DNA from: Methanosarcina sp.
Lineage (GTDB): Archaea; Halobacteriota; Methanosarcinia; Methanosarcinales; Methanosarcinaceae
Assembly: GCA_017883485.1 (NCBI GenBank)
Contig: JADGNM010000077.1
Span: forward strand, 1-9,322
Direction: 5' to 3'
DNA length: 9,322 bases
In this document: positions 1 to 6,557 of the stretch, in pieces
Layout: every line of letters begins with the position of its first letter
How positions within the stretch are numbered: position 1 is the stretch's first letter
Position numbers and translations under genes: made by a program
Notes under the pieces: model-generated
Seen by the model: only the letters and a program-made list of their open reading frames with translations
Told to the model about the DNA's origin: nothing
Databases searched by the model: none

Positions 1-30
1 TCTCTGGCTCAATTAATCAGGGAAAGAAGT

Positions 31-849
31 TCATCGAATTGAAAGTAAAAGGTTTTCACTCAATTTGAAGAGGATACCTCTTAACTTTATTTCAAGTGCA
101 GGAACAAATCCAGATTTCAGTTCCAGTGCTTTATTGCAGCTTTGCAGCGCTTCTTCGTATCTGTTAAGTTCCAGAAGAACTAAACTCCTGCCTGCCCAGA
201 GCCCTGGCTCTTTTGGGGCAAGCTGAAGAGCTCTGTCATATGCTGCCAGAGCTTCCTCGAACCTGCCTAGGCTGGAAAGGAGGCTGCCAGTGGAAATAAG
301 GGCTTCAAGATAATCAGGCCTGATTTTGAGAGCCTGATTATATGCTTCAAGGGCGTCTTCTCTCTTTCCAAGGGTAGAAAGGATTGAGGCTTTTCCTGCC
401 CAGGCTTCAGCATATTTGGGATATCTCAGCAGGACTCTTTCGTAGGTTTCAAGTGCTTCCTCAAACCTGCCGAGCCTGGCAAGAACAACTCCTTTATTGT
501 CCCATGTGATCTCAAAAGCCGGTTCGAGCTCAATTGCCCTGTTATAAGCCTCAAGGGCTTCTTCAAGCCGGCCCATTTCCCCAAGGATTACACCTCTGTT
601 ATACCAAACTTTGTAATCTTCATGGGTAACTTTCAATACCTGTGCAGTAAGCTGCAGGGCAGCTTCAAACCTCCTTGCCTTATAGAAGAGCACGGATTTT
701 TGAAACAGGGCTGTGGCGTCTTCAGGATTCGTTTCAAGCATTTCCGTGCATTCCTGAAGTTCTTTAAAGAATGGGAGGGAAGCATAAAGATCCCTGGCAG
801 CTAGAAAGAGAGGAAGGACTTCGTAGTTTTTTCCACCAAAAATAATCAT
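31..849 (-). CDS. Tetratricopeptide (TPR) repeat protein
   Basis: The 272-residue product consists mostly of six consecutive 34-residue TPR units at about residues 45-78, 79-112, 113-146, 147-180, 181-214 and 215-248, with the usual W/Y, G, Y/F, A and P positions (for example the segment LGRFEEALETYERVL). TPR arrays form superhelical scaffolds for protein-protein binding; the partner cannot be told from sequence. There is no signal peptide or membrane span, so it is probably cytoplasmic. The first ATG (849) has no convincing Shine-Dalgarno site. The same frame stays open for about 117 more codons upstream, to a stop at 1201-1203, with protein-like E/K-rich composition but no ATG, GTG or TTG. 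The true N terminus is therefore probably longer and damaged, possibly joined to the upstream PASTA protein, which lies in the same frame. TPR identity is certain; the start is not. Confidence 0.9.
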   Translation of the reverse strand: MIIFGGKNYEVLPLFLAARDLYASLPFFKELQECTEMLETNPEDATALFQKSVLFYKARRFEAALQLTAQVLKVTHEDYKVWYNRGVILGEMGRLEEALEAYNRAIELEPAFEITWDNKGVVLARLGRFEEALETYERVLLRYPKYAEAWAGKASILSTLGKREDALEAYNQALKIRPDYLEALISTGSLLSSLGRFEEALAAYDRALQLAPKEPGLWAGRSLVLLELNRYEEALQSCNKALELKSGFVPALEIKLRGILFKLSENLLLSIR

Positions 850-1200
850 CTTTTTTCCCGAATCGTACGAGAAAGCTGCCAGCTCTTTTAAGCCGGGCTC
901 TTTAGGGCTGGTATTTTCTTCCTGTGTACTCCCTATTCCTTTATCTTTGAGCTTTTTCTCAGTTTTTCCGGTTTTCTCTGTTCCTTCAGCTTTCCCGATT
1001 TCTCTAATTACTGTCTTCAGTCTGGAGAAAGAAACAGGGGAAAAAGGAGAGTCGCCTGATATTGAGAGTACTGACCGTATGTGCTTTCGGAGTTTCTTAT
1101 TATTACTGTTCCACAGAACGTTTGAAATTCCCTCACATTCTATGAGGAACTTTTGGATACATAACCCGAAGATACCTGACTCTCTGAACTCTCGAGAGCG
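850..1200 (-). other. Open, start-less upstream extension of the TPR frame
   Basis: Reading the minus strand in the frame of the TPR gene, no stop occurs between 1201 and 849. The translation includes a basic/serine segment (IRSVLSISGDSPFSPVSF), then a charged linker rich in E, K, T and G that runs straight into the annotated start. Composition and continuity look coding, but no usable start codon lies in frame. I infer a displaced N-terminal part of the TPR protein. The stop of the shifted frame from the PASTA gene (1140-1142) overlaps its beginning, so one missing base near the four-base run at 1151-1154 would fuse the two. Confidence 0.5.
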
Positions 1201-1350
1201 CTAAAAGCTGAGATAGACGCCCTTGAGCGATCTTTTAGTTCGCTCAGATAACCGTCTATTTTATGGGGATAAGCCTCCAATTCCAAACCCTTCTTTGCTT
1301 CAGCCGCGGTCAGAAAGACAGTTGCATGATGATCTTTTGTCAAGCGACGG
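1140..1350 (-). other. Frame-displaced C-terminal segment of the PASTA gene
   Basis: After the PASTA domain the gene's own frame soon ends with an unlikely tail (residues CNCLSDRG). The frame one base over is open from at least 1373 down to 1140 and reads as sensible protein: TKDHHATVFLTAAEAKKGLE, then a charged helical stretch, then a serine-rich end. If one base of the five-base run at 1352-1356 is removed, the PASTA domain continues directly into it as SKGKFCRRLTKDHH. The result would be either a 220-residue protein ending at 1140 or, with a second correction, a fusion to the TPR region. I do not recognise a domain here. Confidence 0.45.
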
Positions 1351-1803
1351 CAAAAATTTCCCTTTTGACGCAACTACAAGCTTTACAGCTGATCCGGCTG
1401 GTAATTTGGTTCCTGGCTTTGGCTCCTGCCTGAGAATCTCCCCAATCATAACTCCTATAGGCAAAACACCTTTTTGCTCAACTATCTCTCCTGCTGCGAG
1501 TCCTGCATCTTCCAGAGCTTTCGTGGCTTTCTCAAGGGGCTGCCTTATAACATCCGGAACCTCAACAATGCCTACAGCAGTGGTATCTTCCTCAATCTGC
1601 AGCTCCTGCGCACCTTCACCTTTTCCTAGTACCTCTTCGAGCAGGTCGATTGCTCCGCTAATCCGGAGGAGGGTTTCGCTCAGGCTAGCCTTTCTTCTTT
1701 GCAGCTCGGCAAGCTTTAGCTCGATATCTTCCTTTATCTTTTGCCCTGATTCGTATTCTTTCCTGAGCGCAATTAAACGCTGTTCAAGTTGTGCTTCTAT
1801 CAT
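1300..1803 (-). CDS. Coiled-coil protein with a PASTA domain, probably frameshifted at its 3' end
   Basis: The 167-residue product starts with a charged coiled coil (about residues 3-58, EQRLIALRKEYESG and following), then a short acidic linker, then one clear PASTA domain (about residues 80-147). The domain shows the typical order: VPDVIRQPLEKATKALEDAG, then V(I)GEILRQEPKPGT, then a hydrophobic final strand KLVVAS. PASTA domains are best known in bacterial Ser/Thr kinases and penicillin-binding proteins, where they bind cell-wall fragments. A cytoplasmic, coiled-coil form in an archaeon must do something else, probably protein interaction. I chose ATG 1803 over TTG 1812 because a GAAGGGG site sits about 11 bases upstream of it; GAGGAG abuts the ATG. 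The last ~17 residues look out of frame (see the displaced segment at 1140-1350). It is probably transcribed with the TPR gene. Confidence 0.75.
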   Translation of the reverse strand: MIEAQLEQRLIALRKEYESGQKIKEDIELKLAELQRRKASLSETLLRISGAIDLLEEVLGKGEGAQELQIEEDTTAVGIVEVPDVIRQPLEKATKALEDAGLAAGEIVEQKGVLPIGVMIGEILRQEPKPGTKLPAGSAVKLVVASKGKFLPSLDKRSSCNCLSDRG

Positions 1804-2186
1804 GCTCCTCAAGCCCCTTCTAATTCATTTTTTGTAAGATATTTTACAAAATCGATCCAGTGTTTATTTAATAATCAAATTATACTCGTGACTACTTTAC
1901 CTGTCACTGTTTTACTTTATTCTTTTATCTTAGTCTGCTATTTATTTACTCTTTTGCTTTTATTCGCTGTTTTTAGTCAACTTTCGCGACTCCTTTTTAT
2001 TCCATAAATATCGATCCGATACATTTCAAGTGCATTCCTTCAGGTTATCAATCTAAGGAATAAAGAATTTTTGCATAAGTAAAAATTTCTATGTGAATTC
2101 ACGATTGAGAAGGAATTACTGCTCGGGAATGCTATTTATGCATAGCTCTACAATATCTGTAAGATAAGTCATGAGGAAGATCTAAT
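1804..2186. promoter_or_regulatory. Divergent intergenic region between the PASTA and DUF169 genes
   Basis: This 383-base, AT-rich gap must hold the promoters of both flanking genes. On the plus side, ATTTATGC at 2134-2141 is a possible TATA element, placing a start near 2160 and a leader of about 25 bases before ATG 2187. It lies inside a small inverted repeat (GCTAT 2131-2135, ATAGC 2142-2146). A perfect palindrome GTGAATTCAC is at 2093-2102, and a hairpin with arms ATTCCTT 2034-2040 and AAGGAAT 2055-2061 lies further up. On the minus side, an A/T-rich stretch around 1861-1875 is the best TATA candidate. A hydrophobic plus-strand open frame across 1789-2007 looks like AT-rich chance sequence. 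Confidence 0.4.
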
Positions 2187-2906
2187 ATGGAAACAGCAAG
2201 TCCCGAGCAAATTAAGGAAATCAATGCATATGGAAAAGAAATAGTCGAGTTACTTAAACTGGAGACTTCCCCCATAGCAGTTGCCCTGCTTCCAAAAGGG
2301 GCGGAGATCCCTGAGAACATTCAGAAAATTGATCAGGCAATGAGGCACTGCCAGATGATAGATCGAGTGCGCAAAACAAAAGAAGAATTTTACGCCACCC
2401 TCGAGGACGAGTCATGCAAGGGGGGAGCAGGAGCCCTTGGTCTTGGAAAAATGCCTCCGAACGTTGCAAGCGGGGAATTCTATTATGGAACCCTGAAGCA
2501 TTTCAAAAGCCTTGAAGCTGCCAAAAAAACCATTGAGAAAGTCCCTGTGATCGAGGCAGAGTCTAAAATTGCGAGCATTTACGCACCTCTTGAAAGCGCC
2601 AGCTTCATGCCTGATGTTGTTGTGATTATCTGCTCTCCTAAACAGGTAATGCTCCTGACCCAGGCAATCCTGTATAATGAAGGCGGCAGGCTCGAAGCCG
2701 AGTTTGCAGGCAAGCAAAGCCTCTGTTCCGATGCTGTTGCCCAGCCCTACCTGACAGGCAAAATGGGGATAACCGTGGGCTGTTCAGGCAGCAGGACTTA
2801 TACGGGCATTCAGGAGTCGGAATTGACGGTCGGAATTCCCGCAAAGTTGTTAAAGAATCTGGTTGAAGGGCTAAGAGCAATTGTCGGAAAAGCCACTGCA
2901 CGTTGA
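2187..2906 (+). CDS. DUF169 family protein
   Basis: The 239-residue protein matches the DUF169 family (COG2043), known mainly from archaea and anaerobic bacteria and of unknown biochemical role. Visible family features are the TSPIAVALLPKG segment near residues 27-38, RHC at 53-55, ESCKGGAGALGLG at 75-87, a phenylalanine/tyrosine-rich GEFYYGT segment, the hydrophobic PDVVVIICSP strand at 142-151, and the cysteine motifs SLCSD (C180) and VGCSGSR (C199). The repeated conserved cysteines suggest metal, cluster or thiol chemistry, but this is inference. The start is firm: GAGGAAG at 2173-2179 lies seven bases before ATG 2187. The length is normal for the family, there are no membrane spans, and the frame is intact. 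It stands alone, converging on the permease gene 34 bases downstream. Confidence 0.88.
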   Translation: METASPEQIKEINAYGKEIVELLKLETSPIAVALLPKGAEIPENIQKIDQAMRHCQMIDRVRKTKEEFYATLEDESCKGGAGALGLGKMPPNVASGEFYYGTLKHFKSLEAAKKTIEKVPVIEAESKIASIYAPLESASFMPDVVVIICSPKQVMLLTQAILYNEGGRLEAEFAGKQSLCSDAVAQPYLTGKMGITVGCSGSRTYTGIQESELTVGIPAKLLKNLVEGLRAIVGKATAR

Positions 2907-2910
2907 TGGG

Positions 2911-2940
2911 CTCAAAAAAAAATCATTTTTTACAAAAATC
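2911..2940. terminator. Bidirectional A/T-run terminator region between convergent genes
   Basis: Only 34 bases separate the stop codons of the two convergent genes. They hold a nine-A run (2914-2922) and a six-T run (2926-2931). On the plus strand the T run, and on the minus strand the complement of the A run, give the oligo-U transcript ends that archaeal RNA polymerase uses for termination. The two runs can pair weakly around the central TC; no strong GC stem is present. Confidence 0.5.
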
Positions 2941-4332
2941 TTACAAAAAATACAGGATCACAGGCAGTAAGATGACCCCCATTGCATGGGATTTTCTGAC
3001 ATTCATGAAGGATGCAAGCATGCCTATGGGGGTTGAAATCACAAATATGAAGAGCCCGAAAAACCCGGTGAAGAGAACAACTATCACCAAAAGTCCTATA
3101 AGCACACCGGCACAGAGTTTTGTGTAATCAAGTTTTTTGAGAAAGTGATGAGCATTGTTTCCTATCCAGACCGTGGAAAAATAGGAAAACAGGGCAGTTA
3201 AGACCATAGCAGCAAAGAAGAGCATGAGTGCCGACAAATCAAGCGAATCTGTTCCCAGAATTTCTTTCACAGCAACCATTGCTCCGCTCCGGGTCCTGCC
3301 GATAACCACAAATGCTACCAGCCCGAAAATAGCATTGGAAGTGTTTACCCCGGACATCGAGACTAAGAATTCCTTCGAACTTGCAAGCGTCTCGGGGTTA
3401 TGGGCAGCAGGATCGGAATAAAGAAAAGTCCTGTGCAGTCCCGGCTCGGGTTCGGGGATTTTTTTCTTAAGAGCTAGTTTGTCGAAATCAGCTTTCATAA
3501 GAAGTCCTGCAAGAAGGGCTGCAATCGCTGAGGAAAGCCCGGGCAGCCATGCCACAAGAGAGCCTGCAGCGCTGCCTGTAAGAATTCCCCGTAAAATCCT
3601 TTTTTGAGAAAGCTTAAGCGCAGAAACGGATTCTTCTGGAATATTCGAACTTGTGAAGAGGCTAATAATCAATTGAGAGGCCCCGAAAAGTCCGCTCAAG
3701 AGAGGCAGGAGCGCGGATGGTTCCCCGAAACTTATGATCGGAACCATGAGAGACTCCCTTGAAAAAGCAAAGAGGCCAAGAATTCCTGTAATCAGAAATA
3801 AAGACAGGGCATAGAATTTATATTTGTATTTTGAAAGTAAACCTTTCTCCTGCGATTGATCCCCTTTCTCACTTGCAAGCATTAAGAACACGATTGAAAT
3901 CAATATAAATGCCATATGCTCTTCGATGTATGGGTAAATGGTTTCGAAAAAAAGAGCTAAAGGAACCACGAAAAGCAGAGAAGCGACCACAGAGCCCGCA
4001 CTTCCGAGGGCTGAAAGCCGAACAGCCTCAGCCCCTGCCCCGTCGAGCAGAAGCCTGTGCCCCGGCAGGACTGCAAGTGCTGTATCTCCGTCAGGAGCTC
4101 CTAAAAAAACTGAGGGAATTATGTCATGGAAGGTTTGTGCGACCGAATTTGAGATGATAATCACGGCTATGTATAAAGGAGCAATGCCTTTTTCGGCCAG
4201 AGAAGGGGCAAGGGTCACCAGAAGCAGCGCAAAATTATTGTTGTGTATGCCGGGCAGAAGCCCTGAGATTATACCAAGCAGGTAACCTCCCAAAACTGAA
4301 AAAAGAAGTAGCAGTAAAGAGACGTTTTCCAT
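2941..4332 (-). CDS. TctA/DUF112-type polytopic membrane permease
   Basis: The 463-residue protein is very hydrophobic, with roughly ten or more membrane helices, and fits the archaeal branch of the tripartite tricarboxylate transporter permease family (DUF112/TctA). Evidence: the N-terminal GLLPGIH motif (24-30); the FLGAPDGDTALAVLPGH loop (77-92); an internal echo of the first motif in the second half (SLVAWLPGLSSAIAALLAG, 258-276), as expected for the two-fold repeat of this family; and SGVNTSNAIFGLVAFVVIGR (327-346). Bacterial TctA works with a small TctB subunit and a periplasmic TctC binding protein. Neither is visible here, so this is an orphan permease and its substrate is unknown. 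ATG 4332 is preferred over GTG 4344 because GGGTGG lies eight bases upstream of the ATG. The frame is intact. Confidence 0.85.
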   Translation of the reverse strand: MENVSLLLLLFSVLGGYLLGIISGLLPGIHNNNFALLLVTLAPSLAEKGIAPLYIAVIIISNSVAQTFHDIIPSVFLGAPDGDTALAVLPGHRLLLDGAGAEAVRLSALGSAGSVVASLLFVVPLALFFETIYPYIEEHMAFILISIVFLMLASEKGDQSQEKGLLSKYKYKFYALSLFLITGILGLFAFSRESLMVPIISFGEPSALLPLLSGLFGASQLIISLFTSSNIPEESVSALKLSQKRILRGILTGSAAGSLVAWLPGLSSAIAALLAGLLMKADFDKLALKKKIPEPEPGLHRTFLYSDPAAHNPETLASSKEFLVSMSGVNTSNAIFGLVAFVVIGRTRSGAMVAVKEILGTDSLDLSALMLFFAAMVLTALFSYFSTVWIGNNAHHFLKKLDYTKLCAGVLIGLLVIVVLFTGFFGLFIFVISTPIGMLASFMNVRKSHAMGVILLPVILYFL

Positions 4333-4709
4333 TCGGCCAACCACCCGGAATATGAATAAACTTTTTTAAAGATACACCGAGATTACAATTATTACTATTT
4401 AAAGATATTTTTGATCTTTTGGGGATAAAAAACTGTTCTTGTCATATTCGTGGGTTATTAATCAAATCTGAAAAAATAAAGAAAAAAAATTGGAACTGTC
4501 GTTCTTAACTACCTTTTATTTCCATTATGCAGAATGTAGCTAGCAGACTTATAAATAATTGATGTAAATATTTCTGTCGATTACTGATCCTATATACCGT
4601 ACTTAGAGGAAACATTCCAACTTATGCCTATTTTAACGCTTCACTTTAGAGATACCTTTATAATAATAATGTCTATATAGATTTTACTGGATTAATAAAA
4701 ATTTCTAGG
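4333..4709. promoter_or_regulatory. Divergent AT-rich intergenic region
   Basis: This 377-base gap lies between the divergent permease and AbrB-PhoU genes and contains no credible gene. Plus-strand TATA-like elements are seen at 4549-4556 (TTATAAAT), 4591-4597 (CTATATA) and, best placed, 4674-4680. For the permease on the minus strand, TTTAAATAG-like sequence around 4395-4403 is the best candidate. I see no clear operator repeat. Confidence 0.4.
4674..4680 (+). promoter_or_regulatory. Probable TATA box of the AbrB-PhoU gene
   Basis: TATATAG is centred at about 4677. With the usual archaeal spacing of about 26 bases, transcription would start near 4703, only a few bases before the GTG at 4710. 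The message would then have almost no leader. The purine-rich GGGTGAT (4708-4714) overlaps the GTG codon itself, so the start signal is unusual. Confidence 0.45.
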
Positions 4710-5716
4710 GTGATATTTATTACTAAGGATAAACGGAAAGTTCAGTTTACCGGAAACTCTACCTATATTGTATCCCTTCCCATAAAATGGGTGCGGGATA
4801 TAGGGCTTGAAGCTGGGTGCACGCTTAATCTTACACCCATACCTAATAAAACCCTGCTTATTTCTTCCAACTCTAACGTACATGCCGTCCCCAGGGCTAA
4901 TATCGAATATAATCACTCGGATAGTGCGGAGAATAACTTCAGGATTCTCATTTCTCATTATCTTGCAGGTTACGACTCTATCAGGTTGACCACAAAAAAG
5001 GTTTCAGTGCCTATGACCGCAAGTTCATCAAAGACTCCGTGCGTCAGAAAATGATAGGTCTCGAACTGGTTGAAGAATCAAGGAATGAACTGGTCTACCA
5101 GTGTCTGCTAAATTACAATGATCTACCCCTTGGAAGGGTAATCAAAAACATGTACGGTCTTGTACTTTCGATGCTAGAAGACTCTATGGCAGCCCTGAAG
5201 GATCATAATTTGGAAATTTCCGAAGACGTCATCCAGAGAGATGACGATGTAGATCGTTTCTATTTTCTTTCTGTCCGTCAACTCAACACCTCAATTGAGG
5301 ATATCGAGCTGTCAGAAAAGATAGGAATCCGGTATCTGCGAGATTGCCTGGGCTACAGGCTCATTACTAAAAGCATTGAACGCGTAGGAGACCATGCGGT
5401 CAGGATAGCCAGAAGTGTCCTGAAAATGAGTACAGTGGTTAACCCTGAGGACCCGATTTTCAAGATGGCTGAACTCTCCCGGGGAGTTTTCGAAAGCTCG
5501 ATTGATTCAATGACGCAAGAAGACATTCAAGCTATAAACCAATTAGTTATGAAAGCCAAAAAGGTTTCTCAATTCGGAGTTTCCCTTGAGTCAAGGGAAA
5601 TTGAAGGTCCGGCCAACATTGAACTCAACATGGTTTTAGAGAGCCTGCGCGGGGTAGCCGAGTACAGCGGCGATATTGCAGAAGTTGCAATCAATATGAC
5701 TATAGTGCGGATCTGA
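4710..5716 (+). CDS. AbrB-PhoU fusion regulator (phosphate uptake regulator type), split by a -1 frame change
   Basis: Read through the frame change, the product is 335 residues. It begins with an AbrB/SpoVT-type DNA-binding domain (about residues 9-52, RKVQFTGNSTYIVSLPIKWV), followed by PhoU-type helical bundles (from about residue 125 to the end). The PhoU part carries the metal-binding-like signature IERVGDHAVRIA, and a second, weaker copy (LRGVAEYSGDIAEVAI) lies near the C terminus. Such proteins in archaea are thought to control phosphate uptake or related genes, but no pst genes are in the window. The zero frame runs 4710-5054 and ends after residues of no family character. The -1 frame restores GFSAYDRKFIKDSVRQKMIG directly after TTKK, so the frame changes at 4994-5000 (ACA AAA AAG G). 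There is no ATG: GTG 4710 is the likeliest start, and ATT 4719 behind GGGTGAT is an alternative. It may be a programmed shift, a mutation or a sequence error. Confidence 0.85.
4994..5000 (+). promoter_or_regulatory. A AAA AAG heptamer at the PhoU frame join (candidate -1 slippery site)
   Basis: The zero frame reads ACA AAA AAG. Slipping back one base after AAG makes the next codon GGT at 5000 and yields the conserved family sequence. This is the X XXY YYZ pattern in the correct phase, identical to the bacterial dnaX slippery heptamer. Downstream, a modest stem can form (TGAC and GC at 5014-5020 with GCGTCA at 5041-5046, one bulge), starting about 13 bases after the heptamer, which is farther than usual. 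AGGTTGA at 4983-4989 is a poor Shine-Dalgarno-like stimulator. A deletion of one A from a seven-A run would look the same. Confidence 0.4.
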
Positions 5717-5767
5717 ACCTGGGAATAATAGAGGCATAGGGAACGGATTAAGAGCCTATCCAAAAGT

Positions 5768-5789
5768 GTTGCAGCCTGCTGCAACTTTT
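5768..5789 (+). terminator. Hairpin terminator of the AbrB-PhoU gene
   Basis: A perfect 7-bp stem (GTTGCAG 5768-5774, CTGCAAC 5779-5785) with loop CCTG is followed immediately by four T (5786-5789) and an A/T-rich stretch. It lies 51 bases after the stop codon. Stem plus T-run fits an intrinsic terminator. Confidence 0.65.
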
Positions 5790-6048
5790 AAATTTAAATA
5801 AGCCGCTAACATAATCGGAATTACGCAGTATCTTAAGATAGAATGGTAACTACTAAATATGTAAGGTGATGTGATGAAATGAGTGATCAAATTCTTGATT
5901 TATAATTCAACCTACTTTTTAAGCCCAGGGGCTTCAAACTCTATGGATTCCTCCACAGAAAATTTCCTCCGATCCAAGGTCAATCCTCTCAAAGTCAGAC
6001 CTATTTTTCTTACTTTCTTCTACTGCGTTTTAAGTTTTCCTTAAAACA
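5790..6048. other. Non-coding stretch with a gene remnant
   Basis: No intact gene is seen. On the plus strand, AAGGTGATG at about 5862-5870 resembles a Shine-Dalgarno site and is followed by ATG and an eight-codon frame (MSDQILDL) that ends at once, possibly a truncated start. On the minus strand, 5934-6029 keeps a short coding-like fragment, listed separately. Confidence 0.4.
5934..6029 (-). pseudogene. Start-less coding-like fragment
   Basis: A 31-codon minus-strand frame reads NAVEESKKNRSDFERIDLGS and then EEIFCGGIHRV before a TGA. It has no start codon and is preceded by a stop at 6030-6032. The overlapping frame also reads smoothly (VRKIGLTLRGLTLDRRKF), so the strand is coding-like but the frame is uncertain. 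I suspect a leftover of a repeated or truncated gene; the family is not recognised. Confidence 0.25.
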
Positions 6049-6335
6049 TTAATAGCTTCTCATCACTGAAAATACTGTTACGTCGTCTTTATTCTTGTCA
6101 TAGAATATAATTTCGTCGTATTTGTGATCACTGGATTCATTAAGTTCGATGCCTACTGAAATATCACCATCTGCACCTTCAGTGAACCAGCTTTTAAGGT
6201 CAACATCCACTAATTCTTCTAACTTTTTTAGGATTGCTATATCATTTCCCCACGCTGATTTTGTGAATTTAAAAGTTCTTCAAAAACCTGGGTATTTCGA
6301 TAAATATCATCGTCATCTATTTCGAAATGGTTCAC
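6049..6335 (-). pseudogene. Small acidic protein gene broken by a one-base deletion
   Basis: From GTG 6335 the minus strand encodes MNHFEIDDDDIYRNTQVFEE and continues to residue 29, then meets a stop. The -1 frame picks up immediately with NDIAILKKLEELVDVDLKSW and runs to TAA at 6049-6051. Restoring one G in the four-G run of CGTGGGGAAATG (near 6247-6250) gives a continuous 95-residue, strongly acidic, soluble protein. The start is supported by AAGGTGA at 6340-6346 and a TATA-like CTTTATATC at 6366-6374. It is divergent from the winged-helix regulator at 6558, 222 bases away, so it may be the regulator's target. I do not recognise the family. The break could be real or a homopolymer error. 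Confidence 0.6.
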
Positions 6336-6365
6336 AATGTCACCTTATGAGATATTAGAACAGTT

Positions 6366-6374
6366 GATATAAAG
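6366..6374 (-). promoter_or_regulatory. TATA-like element for the broken acidic gene
   Basis: CTTTATATC on the minus strand is centred about 26 bases before 6344, so transcription would begin just ahead of the AAGGTGA site and GTG 6335, with a very short leader. Confidence 0.4.
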
Positions 6375-6430
6375 ACCTATTGTCTCATATCTGTTATGAA
6401 TTATCTTGTAAATACATATACTGCGGGAAC

Positions 6431-6470
6431 ATTTATAAACGGTGTTCTCCTAGAAGGATAATTATAAAAA
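6431..6470 (+). promoter_or_regulatory. Two TATA-like elements for the winged-helix regulator
   Basis: TTTATAAA at 6432-6439 and TTATAAAA at 6462-6469 are both good archaeal TATA boxes. They predict starts near 6461 and 6491, giving leaders of about 97 or 67 bases before ATG 6558. Two promoters, or use of only the second, are possible. Confidence 0.5.
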
Positions 6471-6497
6471 CAACATTTGAAAAATCTAAGTAATAAT

Positions 6498-6517
6498 TGC
6501 CATGATATTTTTTGGCA
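6498..6517. promoter_or_regulatory. Inverted repeat TGCCA-N10-TGGCA, possible operator
   Basis: The arms TGCCA (6498-6502) and TGGCA (6513-6517) are perfect inverted repeats with a 10-base spacer, so the centres of the half-sites lie about one and a half helical turns apart. The site lies just downstream of the predicted start at 6491 and 40 bases before the regulator's ATG. It could be an autoregulatory site for a dimeric winged-helix protein, or a small leader hairpin. The arms are short, so chance is not excluded. Confidence 0.3.
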
Positions 6518-6557
6518 GACAAACTATCCATAAAACAGAAGTATCAAAGGGGTTATC

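Noticed and set aside
1223..1837. Long plus-strand open frame of 204 codons, serine-rich
   Set aside because: It is antisense to the PASTA gene; its composition (S, P, C, R rich) is that of a complementary frame, and the minus strand has a recognised domain.
1789..2007. Plus-strand hydrophobic open frame of 72 codons
   Set aside because: It lies in the AT-rich intergenic region, has no ribosome site, and its hydrophobicity follows from T-rich codons.
2254..2901. Minus-strand open frames across the DUF169 gene
   Set aside because: They are shadows of a well-supported, intact plus-strand gene.
3909..4285. Two plus-strand open frames of 82 and 115 codons
   Set aside because: Antisense to the permease; basic and alanine/proline-rich shadow composition, no ribosome site.
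5751..5765. Sequence resembling an insertion-sequence end (GAGCCTATCCAAAA)
   Set aside because: No matching inverted copy, transposase or target duplication was found nearby; the adjacent hairpin is better explained as a terminator.
6149..6358. Plus-strand open frame of 69 codons
   Set aside because: It lies opposite the broken acidic gene, which has a better start signal, promoter and protein composition.
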